Assembly: GCA_037388505.1 (NCBI GenBank)
Contig: JARRKC010000013.1
Location: forward strand, 12,614-76,613
Direction of reading: 5' to 3'
Length of the DNA: 64,000 bases
Origin: JARRKC01 sp037388505
GTDB lineage: Bacteria; Acidobacteriota; UBA6911; RPQK01; JAPXNP01
The notes beneath the pieces are model-generated. The model made no database searches. It saw only the letters and a program-made list of their open reading frames with translations, and was not told the DNA's origin. How positions within the stretch are numbered: the first letter of the stretch is position 1; each line of letters begins with the position of its first letter. The position numbers and the translations under genes are program-made. Positions 25,416 through 34,654 of this stretch are shown piece after piece.

Positions 25416-26588
25416 ATGAACGGCTTGACGGATTCGACAGCGCGCCAAGATTCGCTACGGAACCACAGTGCGCGACGGGTTCTTAGCTTGCTGTTCCTCG
25501 GGTTCCTGCTGTTCGCTCTGCTCGAAGTCCTGATTTTTCGGCCCGAAGTCTATGGTCGATTCGTGGAACCGCATTCTTACCCGGGCTACATGGAGATGCT
25601 GATCTCAAGGGAGCGCAGCCTGGCACCTGATGACTCTCGGTTCCGAATGACGATCGTTGGAGACTCCAGAATTGCGGAGGGATTCTCCGAGAAGAGGGCA
25701 GAGGAGCTGGAGGAAGGGAGATGGCGATTCATCAATAACGCTATCCCGGGATCGACTCCCCGTGTCTGGTACTACATCCTGCGCGAAACGGATCCTCGCC
25801 GCGACCGCAGCGATTTCGTAGTCATCCCGCTGCAGGACTATCCTGATTTCGATGCCTTCGAGGATCTCTCCGACCGCTTGCTCGATCTTCGAATCGCCAT
25901 CTTTCATTTGGGTCTGTCCGATCTCCCGGGATTAATGCGGTCTTTCGATAACTGGAGTGACCGGTGGCGGGTCTTGCGCACGGTACTCCTGAAGGGCGGC
26001 ACCCTCAAGAAGGATCTTCAGGACCTGCTCAGCGACCCCTGGAGGCGGCTCCATCGAATCGAGCAGTCTCACGAGCGATGGGCCCGCTCGCGTTACGAAT
26101 ACCCCGGGCGGGAGGGATCTCTAGAAGGACTTCAATATGATCCCTCAACGGGGGAGTTCGTCTTTCCGGCTTCCTTACCGGATCGACAGCGCAAGCTGCT
26201 CCTGCGCTCGCTCAGTGAGCCTCCCCAGCGCGGTGTGATGCGCCGGTACAGACGGACTTGGCTTACAGCTATCGTTGATTACTACCGCAACACCTCGACA
26301 CATGTGGTCTTCCTCAGAATGCCCCGTGGTCCGGTCGTTGCGCCTTACAGAAGAGGGGCTGGGTCCCGGGGAATAGTGTTCAGGCTGGCTCGGGAACCGA
26401 ACGTGGAACTCCTCCCTGAGCATTTGTTCGATGCTCTCGAGCGACCCGGCTACTTCTTTGACAGCGTACACATGAACCGGACCGGGCGCGAGAAGTTCAC
26501 AGAGATTCTGGTTCGAACCCTGGAGGAGCTGCAGGCTTCCAGCAACAGCGACCACTCTTCCGTCAACCGCACTGCGACAGGAACATAA
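25416..26588 (+). CDS. Membrane-anchored SGNH-like protein, partner of MBOAT acetyltransferase
   Basis: About 390 residues: one N-terminal membrane helix (VLSLLFLGFLLFALLEVLIF), then a periplasmic SGNH-type domain. The nucleophile motif is VGDSRIAEGF with S84, the Asn-bearing block may be NNAIPGSTPR, and the Asp-His pair is D349/H352 in DSVHMNRTG. Proteins of this layout (AlgJ/AlgX, DltD-like) take acetyl groups from an MBOAT protein and place them on an exopolysaccharide. The next gene is indeed an MBOAT, five bases downstream. The ATG at 25416 follows GGAGAGG; a GTG at 25377 would add 13 residues. Confidence 0.8.
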   Translation: MNGLTDSTARQDSLRNHSARRVLSLLFLGFLLFALLEVLIFRPEVYGRFVEPHSYPGYMEMLISRERSLAPDDSRFRMTIVGDSRIAEGFSEKRAEELEEGRWRFINNAIPGSTPRVWYYILRETDPRRDRSDFVVIPLQDYPDFDAFEDLSDRLLDLRIAIFHLGLSDLPGLMRSFDNWSDRWRVLRTVLLKGGTLKKDLQDLLSDPWRRLHRIEQSHERWARSRYEYPGREGSLEGLQYDPSTGEFVFPASLPDRQRKLLLRSLSEPPQRGVMRRYRRTWLTAIVDYYRNTSTHVVFLRMPRGPVVAPYRRGAGSRGIVFRLAREPNVELLPEHLFDALERPGYFFDSVHMNRTGREKFTEILVRTLEELQASSNSDHSSVNRTATGT

Positions 26589-26593
26589 CAACC

Positions 26594-27994
26594 GTGCTCT
26601 TCAATTCCTGGGAATACTGGCTGTTCTTCCTGATCGTCATTCCGCTCTTTTACTCGAGTCCTTTGCGAATCGGTCGGTACGTGCTGCTGGCGGCCAGCTA
26701 CTTCTTCTACATGTGGTGGAACCCCAAGTTCATACTCCTGATCCTGACCTCCACGCTGATCGACTATCTGTGCGGCATGGCCCTCCCCAGGCTCACCAGA
26801 AACCGTCGGCTCGTGCTGGTCGTGAGCCTGATCACCAACCTGGGCCTCCTGGGATTCTTCAAGTACTACAACTTCTTCTCCTCCTCGATTGCGGAAGTCC
26901 TCGGAATCAGCACTGACTCCCTGTTCCTGCAAATCGTGCTGCCGGTAGGAATCAGCTTCTATACGTTCCAGAGCATGTCGTACACCATCGACATCTACCG
27001 GGGCGAACTCGAGCCGGTGCGGAGCTTCGTCGACTTTGCACTCTTCGTCGCATTCTTCCCCCAGCTGGTTGCGGGGCCGATCGTCCGGGCCCGCGAGTTT
27101 CTGCCGCAGCTCAAAGGATGGCACAGCCCTTGCGGCCGGGACGTTCAAGAAGGGATCATGCTCGTCCTCCTCGGGTTGGTCAAGAAGATGGTCCTTGCCG
27201 ACAATTTCGCCCGGATCTCCGACGCCTATTTCGGCAATGTGGGAGGCTCTCCCGGTCCCTGGGCCGCGTGGACGGCGACTCTGGCCTTTGCCATGCAGAT
27301 TTTCTTCGACTTCTCGGGCTACACGGACATTGCCCGAGGTTCCGCTTTGCTGCTGGGTTTCCGATTCCCGACCAACTTCGAACGACCCTACCTGGCTTCC
27401 TCGATCACGGAATTCTGGCGCAGGTGGCATATTTCCTTGTCAACCTGGCTCCGAGACTATCTTTACATCCCTCTCGGAGGAAATCGGAAGGGCCGGCTGC
27501 AGACCTACCGGAATCTGATGGTCACCATGCTGCTCGGCGGACTCTGGCATGGGGCCAGCTGGAATTTCGTAGCGTGGGGTGGCTACCATGGCGGGCTGCT
27601 GGCGGCTCACCGGGTGATCGGACGACGGTCTCGGTCCGAGCCGGTGACCTGGTTCACCCGTGCCCTCCGTCCAGGAGCCGTCCTTCTGAACTTCGGCCTC
27701 GTCCTGATCGGCTGGGTCTTCTTCCGCGCCCGGAGTTTCGAGGATTCCTGGGCGGTCCTCCGCAACCTCTTCTCTCTGCACGTCGTCAGCGGCAGTCTGA
27801 TGGGTTGGGGGCTCTGGATCGCTCTCATCGGATCGATGGCGCTGGCCGTCGTCGAGGAGAAGTGGGGCACGTTTCAACGCCTGGTCGATGCGCCGGCTGC
27901 GATCAGGGTGCTCTACTATGTCGGCATCCTGACGGTGCTCGAACTGTTCTCCGTCACCGACCTTCGGATCCCCTTCGTCTACTTTCAGTTTTGA
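26594..27994 (+). CDS. MBOAT-family membrane O-acyltransferase (AlgI-like)
   Basis: A 466-residue polytopic inner-membrane protein with about ten hydrophobic segments. Conserved MBOAT/AlgI features are FERPYLASSITEFWRRWHIS (H279) and LGGLWHGASWNFVAWGGYHG with the putative catalytic H319. AlgI-type enzymes pass an acetyl group across the membrane for O-acetylation of alginate, cellulose or peptidoglycan. Translation starts at GTG, five bases after the SGNH gene, so the two form a coupled pair. The polymer modified is unknown: no polysaccharide synthase is nearby. A convergent cupin gene ends 9 bases away. Confidence 0.92.
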   Translation: MLFNSWEYWLFFLIVIPLFYSSPLRIGRYVLLAASYFFYMWWNPKFILLILTSTLIDYLCGMALPRLTRNRRLVLVVSLITNLGLLGFFKYYNFFSSSIAEVLGISTDSLFLQIVLPVGISFYTFQSMSYTIDIYRGELEPVRSFVDFALFVAFFPQLVAGPIVRAREFLPQLKGWHSPCGRDVQEGIMLVLLGLVKKMVLADNFARISDAYFGNVGGSPGPWAAWTATLAFAMQIFFDFSGYTDIARGSALLLGFRFPTNFERPYLASSITEFWRRWHISLSTWLRDYLYIPLGGNRKGRLQTYRNLMVTMLLGGLWHGASWNFVAWGGYHGGLLAAHRVIGRRSRSEPVTWFTRALRPGAVLLNFGLVLIGWVFFRARSFEDSWAVLRNLFSLHVVSGSLMGWGLWIALIGSMALAVVEEKWGTFQRLVDAPAAIRVLYYVGILTVLELFSVTDLRIPFVYFQF

Positions 27995-28003
27995 ATCATC
28001 AAA

Positions 28004-28426
28004 TCACCGAAAGTCTTCTCGGGGCGGCGTAAATGCGTCGATCAGCCTGGCAGTGGGCGTGAGGACCCGGATCCCATGCGGTACATTCGAGGGTACGCGG
28101 TACGCCCCTCCGGGACCGATTTTGCGCACCTCCTCACCGATCTGCACCTCGATTTCGCCGTCAATCAGGTACGTAACCTGGTCGTGCTCGTGGTGATGGA
28201 GCAGGATCGGCCCCTGCTCCGGGCCTTTGGCTTCGATGACGGCCATGGTCAGCTTGCCGCTAAAGATGGACTGCCGCCGCCAGCCGTTCGGCAGGACCGT
28301 CCAGTCGGCCTCCGATGCCGGCAAAATCGTTTCATCGCTCTGCATGACGTTCCCCCAGATTTGAACACCCACGAAGACGGCCATCAGGCAGATGGCCGGG
28401 ATGATCCAAAGGCGTATTCCTCGCAT
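28004..28426 (-). CDS. Membrane-anchored cupin-domain protein
   Basis: A 140-residue protein with an N-terminal membrane helix (LWIIPAICLMAVFVGVQIW) and a single small cupin barrel. Cupin motif 1 is readable as HHHEHDQVTYLIDGEIE and motif 2 as VPSNVPHGI, so the usual His/His/Glu/His metal ligands are present. The role could be an exported metal-dependent enzyme or a sensor-like binding protein; the substrate is unknown. Confidence 0.85.
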   Translation of the reverse strand: MRGIRLWIIPAICLMAVFVGVQIWGNVMQSDETILPASEADWTVLPNGWRRQSIFSGKLTMAVIEAKGPEQGPILLHHHEHDQVTYLIDGEIEVQIGEEVRKIGPGGAYRVPSNVPHGIRVLTPTARLIDAFTPPREDFR

Positions 28427-28772
28427 CGTCTCCTCCGTCTTCTCTTTGCGTTATGCGGCCACTCGACCCGCGCGACCTGGCCCCCCGCGCGGCAAGGTCC
28501 ACCTCGAGTGCCTATTCCTTATCACAAACTCAGATCTCTGAGACAGAGGCCTCCCCGTTAGCGGGGAGGTAAGATGCGGAAACTCCGAGAGGGGAGTGGG
28601 GATCGTTGAGACTTGGAGATGGGAGGCTATGCCGCGCGAAATTCCAGGGCGCCCCGTTTTCCGAAGGTTGGTGGGTGTCGGCTCGGCATCTTCCAGGCAG
28701 GCCCGGGACCGGAGTACCATACTCCCGCCCCGGGCGAAGTGGAGAAGAGACCATACTGAGCAGATCGAGTCC
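28427..28772. other. Intergenic region with a perfect hairpin at 28550-28569
   Basis: No gene seen. CCTCCCCG/CGGGGAGG form a perfect 8-bp stem with loop TTAG. There is no U-tract on either side, so a rho-independent terminator is not supported; a palindromic repeat or processing site is possible. Confidence 0.5.
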
Positions 28773-29279
28773 CTAGCGGGGAATCACAACGGAATCGATC
28801 ACGTGAATCACGCCGTTCGAACAGGCGATATCGGTCTTGATGATCTTCGCCTGATCGACCATGGCACCTTCCCCGACCGTCACGCGGAGATCCTGCCCCT
28901 GGACCGTCTTCAGTTCGGCCTGTTTGACGACATCGCTGGCCATCAATCGACCGGGAACCACATGGTAGGTCAGGACGGCGGTCAGCTTCTCCTTGTCCTG
29001 GAGAAGGTTCTCGAGCGTGCCGGCGGGCAGCTTGGCGAAGGCCTCGTCGGTAGGAGCGAAGACCGTGAACGGCCCTTCGCCCTTCAGAACGTCGACCAGC
29101 CCTGCGGCCTGGACGGCTTGGACCAGGGTGGTGAAATTGCCCGCAGAAACGGCCGTATCCACGATGTCGCTTTTCTTCGTGGCGTCGCTGTGGGTGCTTT
29201 CCCCATCGACGGGGGCCACGGCAAAGGACAAGCCCATGACCATGACAGACATAAACAATTGCCAGTTCTTCAGTTTCAT
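28773..29279 (-). CDS. Secreted fasciclin (FAS1) domain protein
   Basis: A 168-residue protein: signal peptide (WQLFMSVMVMGLSFAVA) and one complete FAS1 domain. Typical motifs are FTTLVQAVQAAGLVDVLKGE, the signature FTVFAPTDEAFAKLP, LTYHVVPGRL and the C-terminal GVIHVIDSVVIPR. Bacterial single-FAS1 proteins are extracellular adhesion-type proteins. The start has AGGAGGAAACGAA upstream. The unusual upstream region with three direct repeats may control it. Confidence 0.93.
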   Translation of the reverse strand: MKLKNWQLFMSVMVMGLSFAVAPVDGESTHSDATKKSDIVDTAVSAGNFTTLVQAVQAAGLVDVLKGEGPFTVFAPTDEAFAKLPAGTLENLLQDKEKLTAVLTYHVVPGRLMASDVVKQAELKTVQGQDLRVTVGEGAMVDQAKIIKTDIACSNGVIHVIDSVVIPR

Positions 29280-29366
29280 TTCGTTTCCTCCTGTGTTCCG
29301 TGATAGAGAAGGTTCTCATTCCTGGAACTCACATGTTGATCGTTGGAATGGGATATGTCTAAATCG

Positions 29367-29428
29367 TGTCCATGGTTTCAGATTGTTGTCCATGTTTTGA
29401 TATTTTGTTGTCCATTATTATCTGGACA
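29367..29428. promoter_or_regulatory. Operator-like cluster: three TGTCCAT direct repeats plus an inverted TGGACA
   Basis: TGTCCAT at 29367-29373, 29387-29393 and 29409-29415 (20 and 22 bp apart, about two helical turns), then TGGACA at 29423-29428. The stretch is markedly AT-rich relative to its surroundings and lies between the divergent fasciclin and oxidoreductase genes. Confidence 0.5.
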
Positions 29429-29493
29429 CTGCGAATTCGGGCCCGTCCTTCTCAACCCCAATGCGGAGGACTCAGCGAGGAGGAGTCGCTAAA

Positions 29494-30945
29494 ATGACGA
29501 AACCGCGTATTCTTCTGACTGGAGCCAGCGGGTACGTGGGAGGCCGCCTCCGGCGGCGTTTTGAGCAACGGGGCGTACCGCTGCGATGTCTGGCGCGAAA
29601 GCCTCTCTACCTGGAGACGCGAGTCGCCGAGACGACTGAGGTGGTGGCGGGGGACATACTCGACCGCGACTCTCTCAAACCATCACTCAACGGGATCGAT
29701 GTCGCCTACTACCTGGTCCACGCCATGGGTGCCGCGGGTGACTTCGAAGAAAGAGACCGGCAGGGCGCCGAGAACTTCGCTTCCGTCGCCCGGAGCGCCG
29801 GTCTGCGTAAGATCATCTACCTTGGAGGCCTGGGCCGCGGCCCGAACCTCTCCGCGCACCTGCGGAGTCGACAAACCGTCGGGGACATCCTGCGGAGTTC
29901 GGGCGTTCCGACGATCGAGTTGCGTGCATCGATCATCATCGGTTCCGGTAGTCTCTCCTTCGAGATGATTCGCTCATTGGTGGAGAGACTCCCCATCATG
30001 ATCACACCTCGGTGGGTTCGGATCGCTTCACAACCGATTGCGATCGATGACGTCCTGGACTACCTCGAGGAGGCGGCAGACTCGCGGTTTCATCAGTCTG
30101 AGACCTACGAAATCGGCGGTCCCGATCAAGTTTCTTACAGCGACGTGATGCGCGTATACGCGCGGCAGAAGGGATTGCGCAGGCTCATCCTTCCAGTTCC
30201 CATGTTGACCCTCCGACTCTCCAGCCTCTGGCTCGGACTCGTAACGCCGATCTACGCCCGCATCGGGCGAAAGCTGGTCGACAGCGTGCGCAACGAGACC
30301 GTGGTCAGCGACGAACGAGCGCTGCGGGATTTCTCGGTTCGCCCACGGGGCATCGACGAGGCGATCCGGAGAGCCTTGACCAACGAAGACCAGACCCTCT
30401 CCGAAACTCGATGGTCGGATGCTTTGTCCTCACTGGGCGTCGTCTCGGGCTACGGGGGGCTCAGGTTCGGCAGTCGCCTGGTTGACTCCCGTTCGGTCAC
30501 CGTTCGTGCTGCTCCCGAGGCCGCGTTTCGCCCCATCCGACGGATCGGAGGGGCCAGCGGTTGGTACTATGGCAACTGGCTCTGGGAGTTGCGCGGTTTT
30601 CTCGATCTTTTGGCGGGCGGACCCGGCATTCGCAGGGGCCGGCGGGATCCCGACCAACTGGAGGTCGGAGACGCACTCGATTTCTGGCGGGTGGAGGCCG
30701 TCGAAGCCAATCGCCTCCTGCGTCTGCAGGCTGAGATGCGGGTCCCTGGTCGTGCCTGGCTCCAATTCGAAGTGGAAGAGGCCGGCGAGGGCAGGAGTTC
30801 CATCCGCCAGACGGCCATCTTCGATCCGCTGGGACTGTCTGGACGTCTGTACTGGTACGCCGCCTTCCCGGCTCATCAGTTTGTCTTCCGAGGAATGCTC
30901 GCAGCGATAGCCCGACAGGCGACCGGGGAGAACCCGCCTCCCTGA
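29494..30945 (+). CDS. NAD(P)-binding SDR-type epimerase/oxidoreductase with C-terminal DUF2867
   Basis: A 483-residue, two-domain protein. The N-terminal Rossmann domain begins ILLTGASGYVGGRL, with later LVHAMGAAGDFEERDRQGAENF in the extended-SDR style. The C-terminal ~150 residues (from about GSRLVDSRSVTVRAAPEAAF through GGASGWYYGNWLWELRGFLD) match the DUF2867/SRPBCC-like domain often fused to such reductases. Substrate unknown. The ATG at 29494 follows GAGGAGGAG. Confidence 0.85.
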   Translation: MTKPRILLTGASGYVGGRLRRRFEQRGVPLRCLARKPLYLETRVAETTEVVAGDILDRDSLKPSLNGIDVAYYLVHAMGAAGDFEERDRQGAENFASVARSAGLRKIIYLGGLGRGPNLSAHLRSRQTVGDILRSSGVPTIELRASIIIGSGSLSFEMIRSLVERLPIMITPRWVRIASQPIAIDDVLDYLEEAADSRFHQSETYEIGGPDQVSYSDVMRVYARQKGLRRLILPVPMLTLRLSSLWLGLVTPIYARIGRKLVDSVRNETVVSDERALRDFSVRPRGIDEAIRRALTNEDQTLSETRWSDALSSLGVVSGYGGLRFGSRLVDSRSVTVRAAPEAAFRPIRRIGGASGWYYGNWLWELRGFLDLLAGGPGIRRGRRDPDQLEVGDALDFWRVEAVEANRLLRLQAEMRVPGRAWLQFEVEEAGEGRSSIRQTAIFDPLGLSGRLYWYAAFPAHQFVFRGMLAAIARQATGENPPP

Positions 30946-31099
30946 CCGGCCGTCGCGTGGCACCACGGAGAGAGGACCCGCCGTCGCCCGCTCTTCGACG
31001 AGAAGCGCCGATACCAGCCCCTCATGACTGGCTTTGTGCGAAATTCCGGGAGAGAATGGGCCCCAGTTCGGGCACGAGGCCATGAAAGGGAGGATTTCA

Positions 31100-31861
31100 A
31101 TGAATCGGAGAGAATTCAGTCTGGCAGCGATCGCGACATCCGCGGCAGGAATATCGGGCAATGTGCTGGCTCAGGACGACAAGAGGCCGGCATTCTACGA
31201 ATTGAGAACCTACGAGTTGCGCAGCGACCTGCCGGTCGCGAAATTCCGCACCTTTCTGGAGAAGAGCTACCTGCCCGTTGTCCGGCCTCTGGTCTCAGGC
31301 CCGATCGGCGTTTTCGAGGTGGTGACCGGACAGGACTCTCCGGCCGTCATTCTGCTGCTTCAGTATGATTCCCCCGACAAACTCCCCGCCAACTCCCAAC
31401 TGGCGTCCAAGGCGGATCAGAGCTGGAAGGACTTCGTGTCCTCCGGCATGCCCTATGTGCGATACAGATCCGAGCTTCTTCGTGCGTTCGAAGGTCAACC
31501 CCGGATCGTGGTGCCGGCCGAGCGGCAGTCCGGACATCTTTTCGAATTGCGCACGTACGAATCCAAGAATGCCCTCAAGGCTGCCGCCAAGGTGGACATG
31601 TTCAACACCGAAGAGATGAAGATCTTTCGCGCTTGCGAGATGCCCACGGTCTTTTTCGGCGAAGCACTGATCGGCCAGAAACTGCCTCACCTCACCTACA
31701 TGCTCGCCTTCGACGACATGGCGGCTCGTGAGACAGCCTGGGCCCGCTTCGGCTCCAATCCCGACTGGAATCGCATCAAGGACGATCCCCGCTGGGTCGA
31801 CACTGTGTCGAGCATCCACGCGTCTTTCCTGCGACCGGCGTCTTTTTCGGAGATCCGATAG
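31100..31861 (+). CDS. Exported NIPSNAP-family protein
   Basis: A 253-residue protein with a twin-arginine-type N-terminus (MNRREFSLAAIATSAAG) and two ferredoxin-like NIPSNAP domains, each beginning with the characteristic F-x-E-L-R-T-Y motif (FYELRTYELR and, about 115 residues later, LFELRTYESK). GGGAGG lies upstream of the ATG. Family function is unknown; Tat export suggests it is folded or cofactor-bound before export. Confidence 0.85.
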   Translation: MNRREFSLAAIATSAAGISGNVLAQDDKRPAFYELRTYELRSDLPVAKFRTFLEKSYLPVVRPLVSGPIGVFEVVTGQDSPAVILLLQYDSPDKLPANSQLASKADQSWKDFVSSGMPYVRYRSELLRAFEGQPRIVVPAERQSGHLFELRTYESKNALKAAAKVDMFNTEEMKIFRACEMPTVFFGEALIGQKLPHLTYMLAFDDMAARETAWARFGSNPDWNRIKDDPRWVDTVSSIHASFLRPASFSEIR

Positions 31862-31889
31862 TCCGGTCTCGGAGGTCGGTCCAGACAGT

Positions 31890-32306
31890 TCAGTAAGTCA
31901 TCAACCCGACGTCAGCGACACCAGCCCCCTTGGCGATGTCGATAATTCCGGCGATGGTGCCGAAAGCCAGGCCCTCATCCGCCCGGACGAACAGGTTCTT
32001 ACCCGAGCGTCGGCTGAAGATCTCAAACAGGCGCTGACCCAACGTAGCCAACCTGACCCGTTCTCCGTTGATCTCCATCCGGAAGTTCGCGTCGATGCTG
32101 AGAACAATGGCGGGCGGCGGCTGGACTGCCGACTTCTGCGGAGGATCGGGGATGCGCGCCTCCAGGTCGAACATCTCGAGCGGCTGCAGGACCATGAAGA
32201 TGATCAGCAGGACGAGCAGGATATCGATGTAAGGAGTGATGTTGATGTCTGCCTTCTTGCGACCGGTCTTTCCTTTCCTTCTCACGGGTTCCCTCCTCCC
32301 ATTCAA
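31890..32306 (-). CDS. ExbD/TolR-type energy-transduction protein
   Basis: A 138-residue protein with a basic cytoplasmic N-terminus, one membrane helix whose signature ADINITPYIDILLVLLIIFM carries the proton-conducting Asp of the ExbD/TolR family, and a periplasmic domain ending in DVGLMTY. It normally works with an ExbB/TolQ proton channel, and no such gene is adjacent. It may serve a distant ExbB complex. Confidence 0.92.
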   Translation of the reverse strand: MNGRREPVRRKGKTGRKKADINITPYIDILLVLLIIFMVLQPLEMFDLEARIPDPPQKSAVQPPPAIVLSIDANFRMEINGERVRLATLGQRLFEIFSRRSGKNLFVRADEGLAFGTIAGIIDIAKGAGVADVGLMTY

Positions 32307-32382
32307 GGCTCTATGGTCTTAGAGCCCGCGCTTCCGGACAGGTTCCCGTGAGTGGGTAGGTCTGCCATCAGCGGGAGAACAG

Positions 32383-32492
32383 AGGAATAGGACCTATAGA
32401 ACAGAGGGGGATTGGGTTCTCGAATCCCTCCACAGCCTTCCGGCCGTCCCATTTGTCCTAATATGTCCTATTGGTCCTATTCGTCCTATTTC
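32383..32492. repeat. Inverted array of 9-bp repeat units (TAGGACnnA / GTCCTATTN family), copy 2
   Basis: A short left arm (AGGAATAGGACCTATAG, 32383-32399) and a right arm with GTCCTA at 32455, 32464, 32473 and 32482, an exact 9-bp period. The architecture is that of 8482-8566. Confidence 0.75.
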
Positions 32493-32511
32493 CCAGGGCT
32501 GTCCCCATTCC

Positions 32512-33369
32512 CTACCGAGCCCGAGACACCGGCAGTTCCCACATGGCATCGGCCGTCACGGCCAGTGAAACCAGCGCGATCCTGGCTTGGAAAGCGGTCT
32601 CGCCTCGCAGCGTTCCCTTGAGCGCGGTAGAGTCCAGCGGAGTCACCCAGGGCAGCTGATCCACGAACTTCACCAGTTGCCCTTTGGCGGGAAGGATCAC
32701 CGCGGTTTCGGCGAGCGTGCCGCCATCCGGTCCCCGCAAGCTGAGATTGACCATGACCCTCTGATTCTCGAGGTTCGTCAACGCAACCGCGTTTCTCACC
32801 GGACGGGCGTTGCGAGCCCCTGGATCCAGCGGAGCGACGAAGGAGGCGACGGCCGGACTGTGCTCCATGGCCGCGCCGCCGGTTGGCCCGGTGATGACGA
32901 GGCTCCCGGAAATCGGGCCGCTGGCGTGGACGACGGCGGACCCGACCTTGAGTGGGCCGGCGCCCGTGCCCGAAAGGATCAGCATCCCTCCGGGGACGAT
33001 CTCAAACGGGAGTCCGTCCAGGGTGGATTCGTCGTTGAGCACCACGTCGACTGGGTCACCCTGGGCTCCCCAGACGCGAACGAGTCCCTTCACCGGATCC
33101 GTGTCACTCAGATTGATCAGAATCAACCGGCTGACGAAGCTGGCGGGAAGAGGGATGCCGACGGCCGAATCGGCGTTCGTCGTGGCGGGTATCTCTCCAT
33201 CGGCGAAGAGAGCGAAGTGCAGGCTGTGGGCATACGCTTCGGCGGGATCGGTGGTGCCCGCTCTCCCGGCGGCGGCGCCCGCCCGATCCTGAAACGCGCG
33301 CTGTGCCGAAATGGAACCGGCGCAGAGACTCACGATGACAAGCAGCCCCAGAACGAAGTGTTTTTTCAT
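32512..33369 (-). CDS. Exported beta-rich protein of unknown function
   Basis: A 285-residue protein with a signal peptide (FVLGLLVIVSLCAGSISA), rich in Val, Gly, Ala and Thr and in predicted strands; no catalytic motif seen. The segments LILINLSDTDPVKGLVRVWG and NAVALTNLENQRVMVNLSLRGPDG look like two repeats of an immunoglobulin- or CARDB-like sandwich fold. Extracellular or periplasmic. Of two neighbouring ATGs, the second (33369) is better spaced from AAGGG. Not recognised beyond this. Confidence 0.6.
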   Translation of the reverse strand: MKKHFVLGLLVIVSLCAGSISAQRAFQDRAGAAAGRAGTTDPAEAYAHSLHFALFADGEIPATTNADSAVGIPLPASFVSRLILINLSDTDPVKGLVRVWGAQGDPVDVVLNDESTLDGLPFEIVPGGMLILSGTGAGPLKVGSAVVHASGPISGSLVITGPTGGAAMEHSPAVASFVAPLDPGARNARPVRNAVALTNLENQRVMVNLSLRGPDGGTLAETAVILPAKGQLVKFVDQLPWVTPLDSTALKGTLRGETAFQARIALVSLAVTADAMWELPVSRAR

Positions 33370-33375
33370 TTTCAT

Positions 33376-33700
33376 CCCTTGTGCGACCTCCTCTCATGAT
33401 TCATTGAGCTGAAGACGACAGACGGATGCGCAAGATGCGTACCACTCGCGGCCTCACCGCAATCATCGACTAACTTGTTCTATTCAAGCTACTTACGTAG
33501 AATGAAAGACTCGTTCCCCAGAGCTCGACGGGTCAATCCGGCCCGGCGCCCGGATCGATAGGACCCGTCGGTGACAGACGATCGGGATACTCCGGGACTC
33601 ATCCTGGGCCTTGACGACCAGACCTCGACCATTGAAGCCCCTCGCGAATGCCTCTATGATCACGAAGGTCGTTCGACGACCGATCGAAAGGAATCGCGCC
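33376..33700. other. Divergent intergenic region, no gene seen
   Basis: About 325 bases between two outward-reading exported-protein genes; presumably carries both promoters. No strong hexamers or repeats were identified. Confidence 0.4.
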
Positions 33701-34654
33701 ATGAAACGGACCGCGCTCGGGATCTGTTCTCTGTTGATGGTTCTCATTTCCGCCTTTTCCGCGGCCCTTCTGGCGCAGGACGGGATGGAGGGCCGCTGGC
33801 TCCTGACGGAGAGGTCGGGTGATCAGTCCTACGCTTCCTGGCTGCGCGTCACTCACCAGCCCGGGGAAGACTGGAAGGCGCTCTACCTGCACCGGGGCGG
33901 GCATCCTCTTCCGTGCGACGTGCGCGTCGACGGAAATCGCATCGAAGTTCAGATCGTTCCCGAGTCAGGATCCACCGCCAACCCGAACTCCCGGCGCCCG
34001 AAACTGACCGGCGTACTCGAGAACGGTCGACTCCAGGGCACCGGCACGGACGGAGGTGGCAGGACCTTCAGTTGGAAAGGAGATCGGGCTCCCGATCGCC
34101 TGGAAGGCCAGGGACGAAGCGTCACCTGGGGAGAGCCGATCCCGCTCTTCAATGGCCGGGATCTCGAAGGCTGGCGGACGGTTGAACAGAGGGAAAGCAA
34201 GTGGAAGGTCGTCAACGGCCTCTTGGTCAACGAGTCCACCGGCGCCAACCTTCGAACGACCCGGGAATTCAGGGATTTCAAACTGCACGTGGAGTTCAAG
34301 ATCCCGCCGGAGAGCAACAGCGGGATTTACTTGCGCGGGCGCTACGAGACGCAGGTGGCCGATGACTTCGGCAAGGAACCCTACATCCGCATGGTCGGCG
34401 GCATCTACGGCCAGATCGCACCGCTCGTGAATGCCTGCAAGCCCGCCGGGGAATGGAACGTCCTCGATGCCACGCTCGTAGGTTACCGGGTCACGATTCT
34501 GCTGAACGGTCAGACGACGGTGGACGGCCAACTGATCGACGGCATCACCGGTGGAGCGCTCAGCGCCGACGAAAGGGCTCCGGGCCCGATCATGCTCCAG
34601 GGCGACCACGGCCAGGTCTCCTATCGCAACATCGTCCTCACCCCGGCAAAGTGA
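33701..34654 (+). CDS. Exported DUF1080 / 3-keto-disaccharide hydrolase-type protein
   Basis: A 317-residue protein with a signal peptide (ICSLLMVLISAFSAALLA). The N-terminal ~125 residues form an uncharacterised small beta domain. The DUF1080 domain begins at PLFNGRDLEGWRT and includes FKLHVEFKIPPESNSGIYLRG and the closing LQGDHGQVSYRNIVL. The family includes 3-keto-glucoside hydrolases and carbohydrate-binding proteins; activity here is not proven. A ribosome site (AAAGGAA) precedes the ATG. Related to the C-terminal half of the protein at 14441. Confidence 0.85.
   Translation: MKRTALGICSLLMVLISAFSAALLAQDGMEGRWLLTERSGDQSYASWLRVTHQPGEDWKALYLHRGGHPLPCDVRVDGNRIEVQIVPESGSTANPNSRRPKLTGVLENGRLQGTGTDGGGRTFSWKGDRAPDRLEGQGRSVTWGEPIPLFNGRDLEGWRTVEQRESKWKVVNGLLVNESTGANLRTTREFRDFKLHVEFKIPPESNSGIYLRGRYETQVADDFGKEPYIRMVGGIYGQIAPLVNACKPAGEWNVLDATLVGYRVTILLNGQTTVDGQLIDGITGGALSADERAPGPIMLQGDHGQVSYRNIVLTPAK

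Noticed and set aside
28550..28569. Rho-independent terminator
   Set aside because: The hairpin is perfect but no U-tract follows on either strand.
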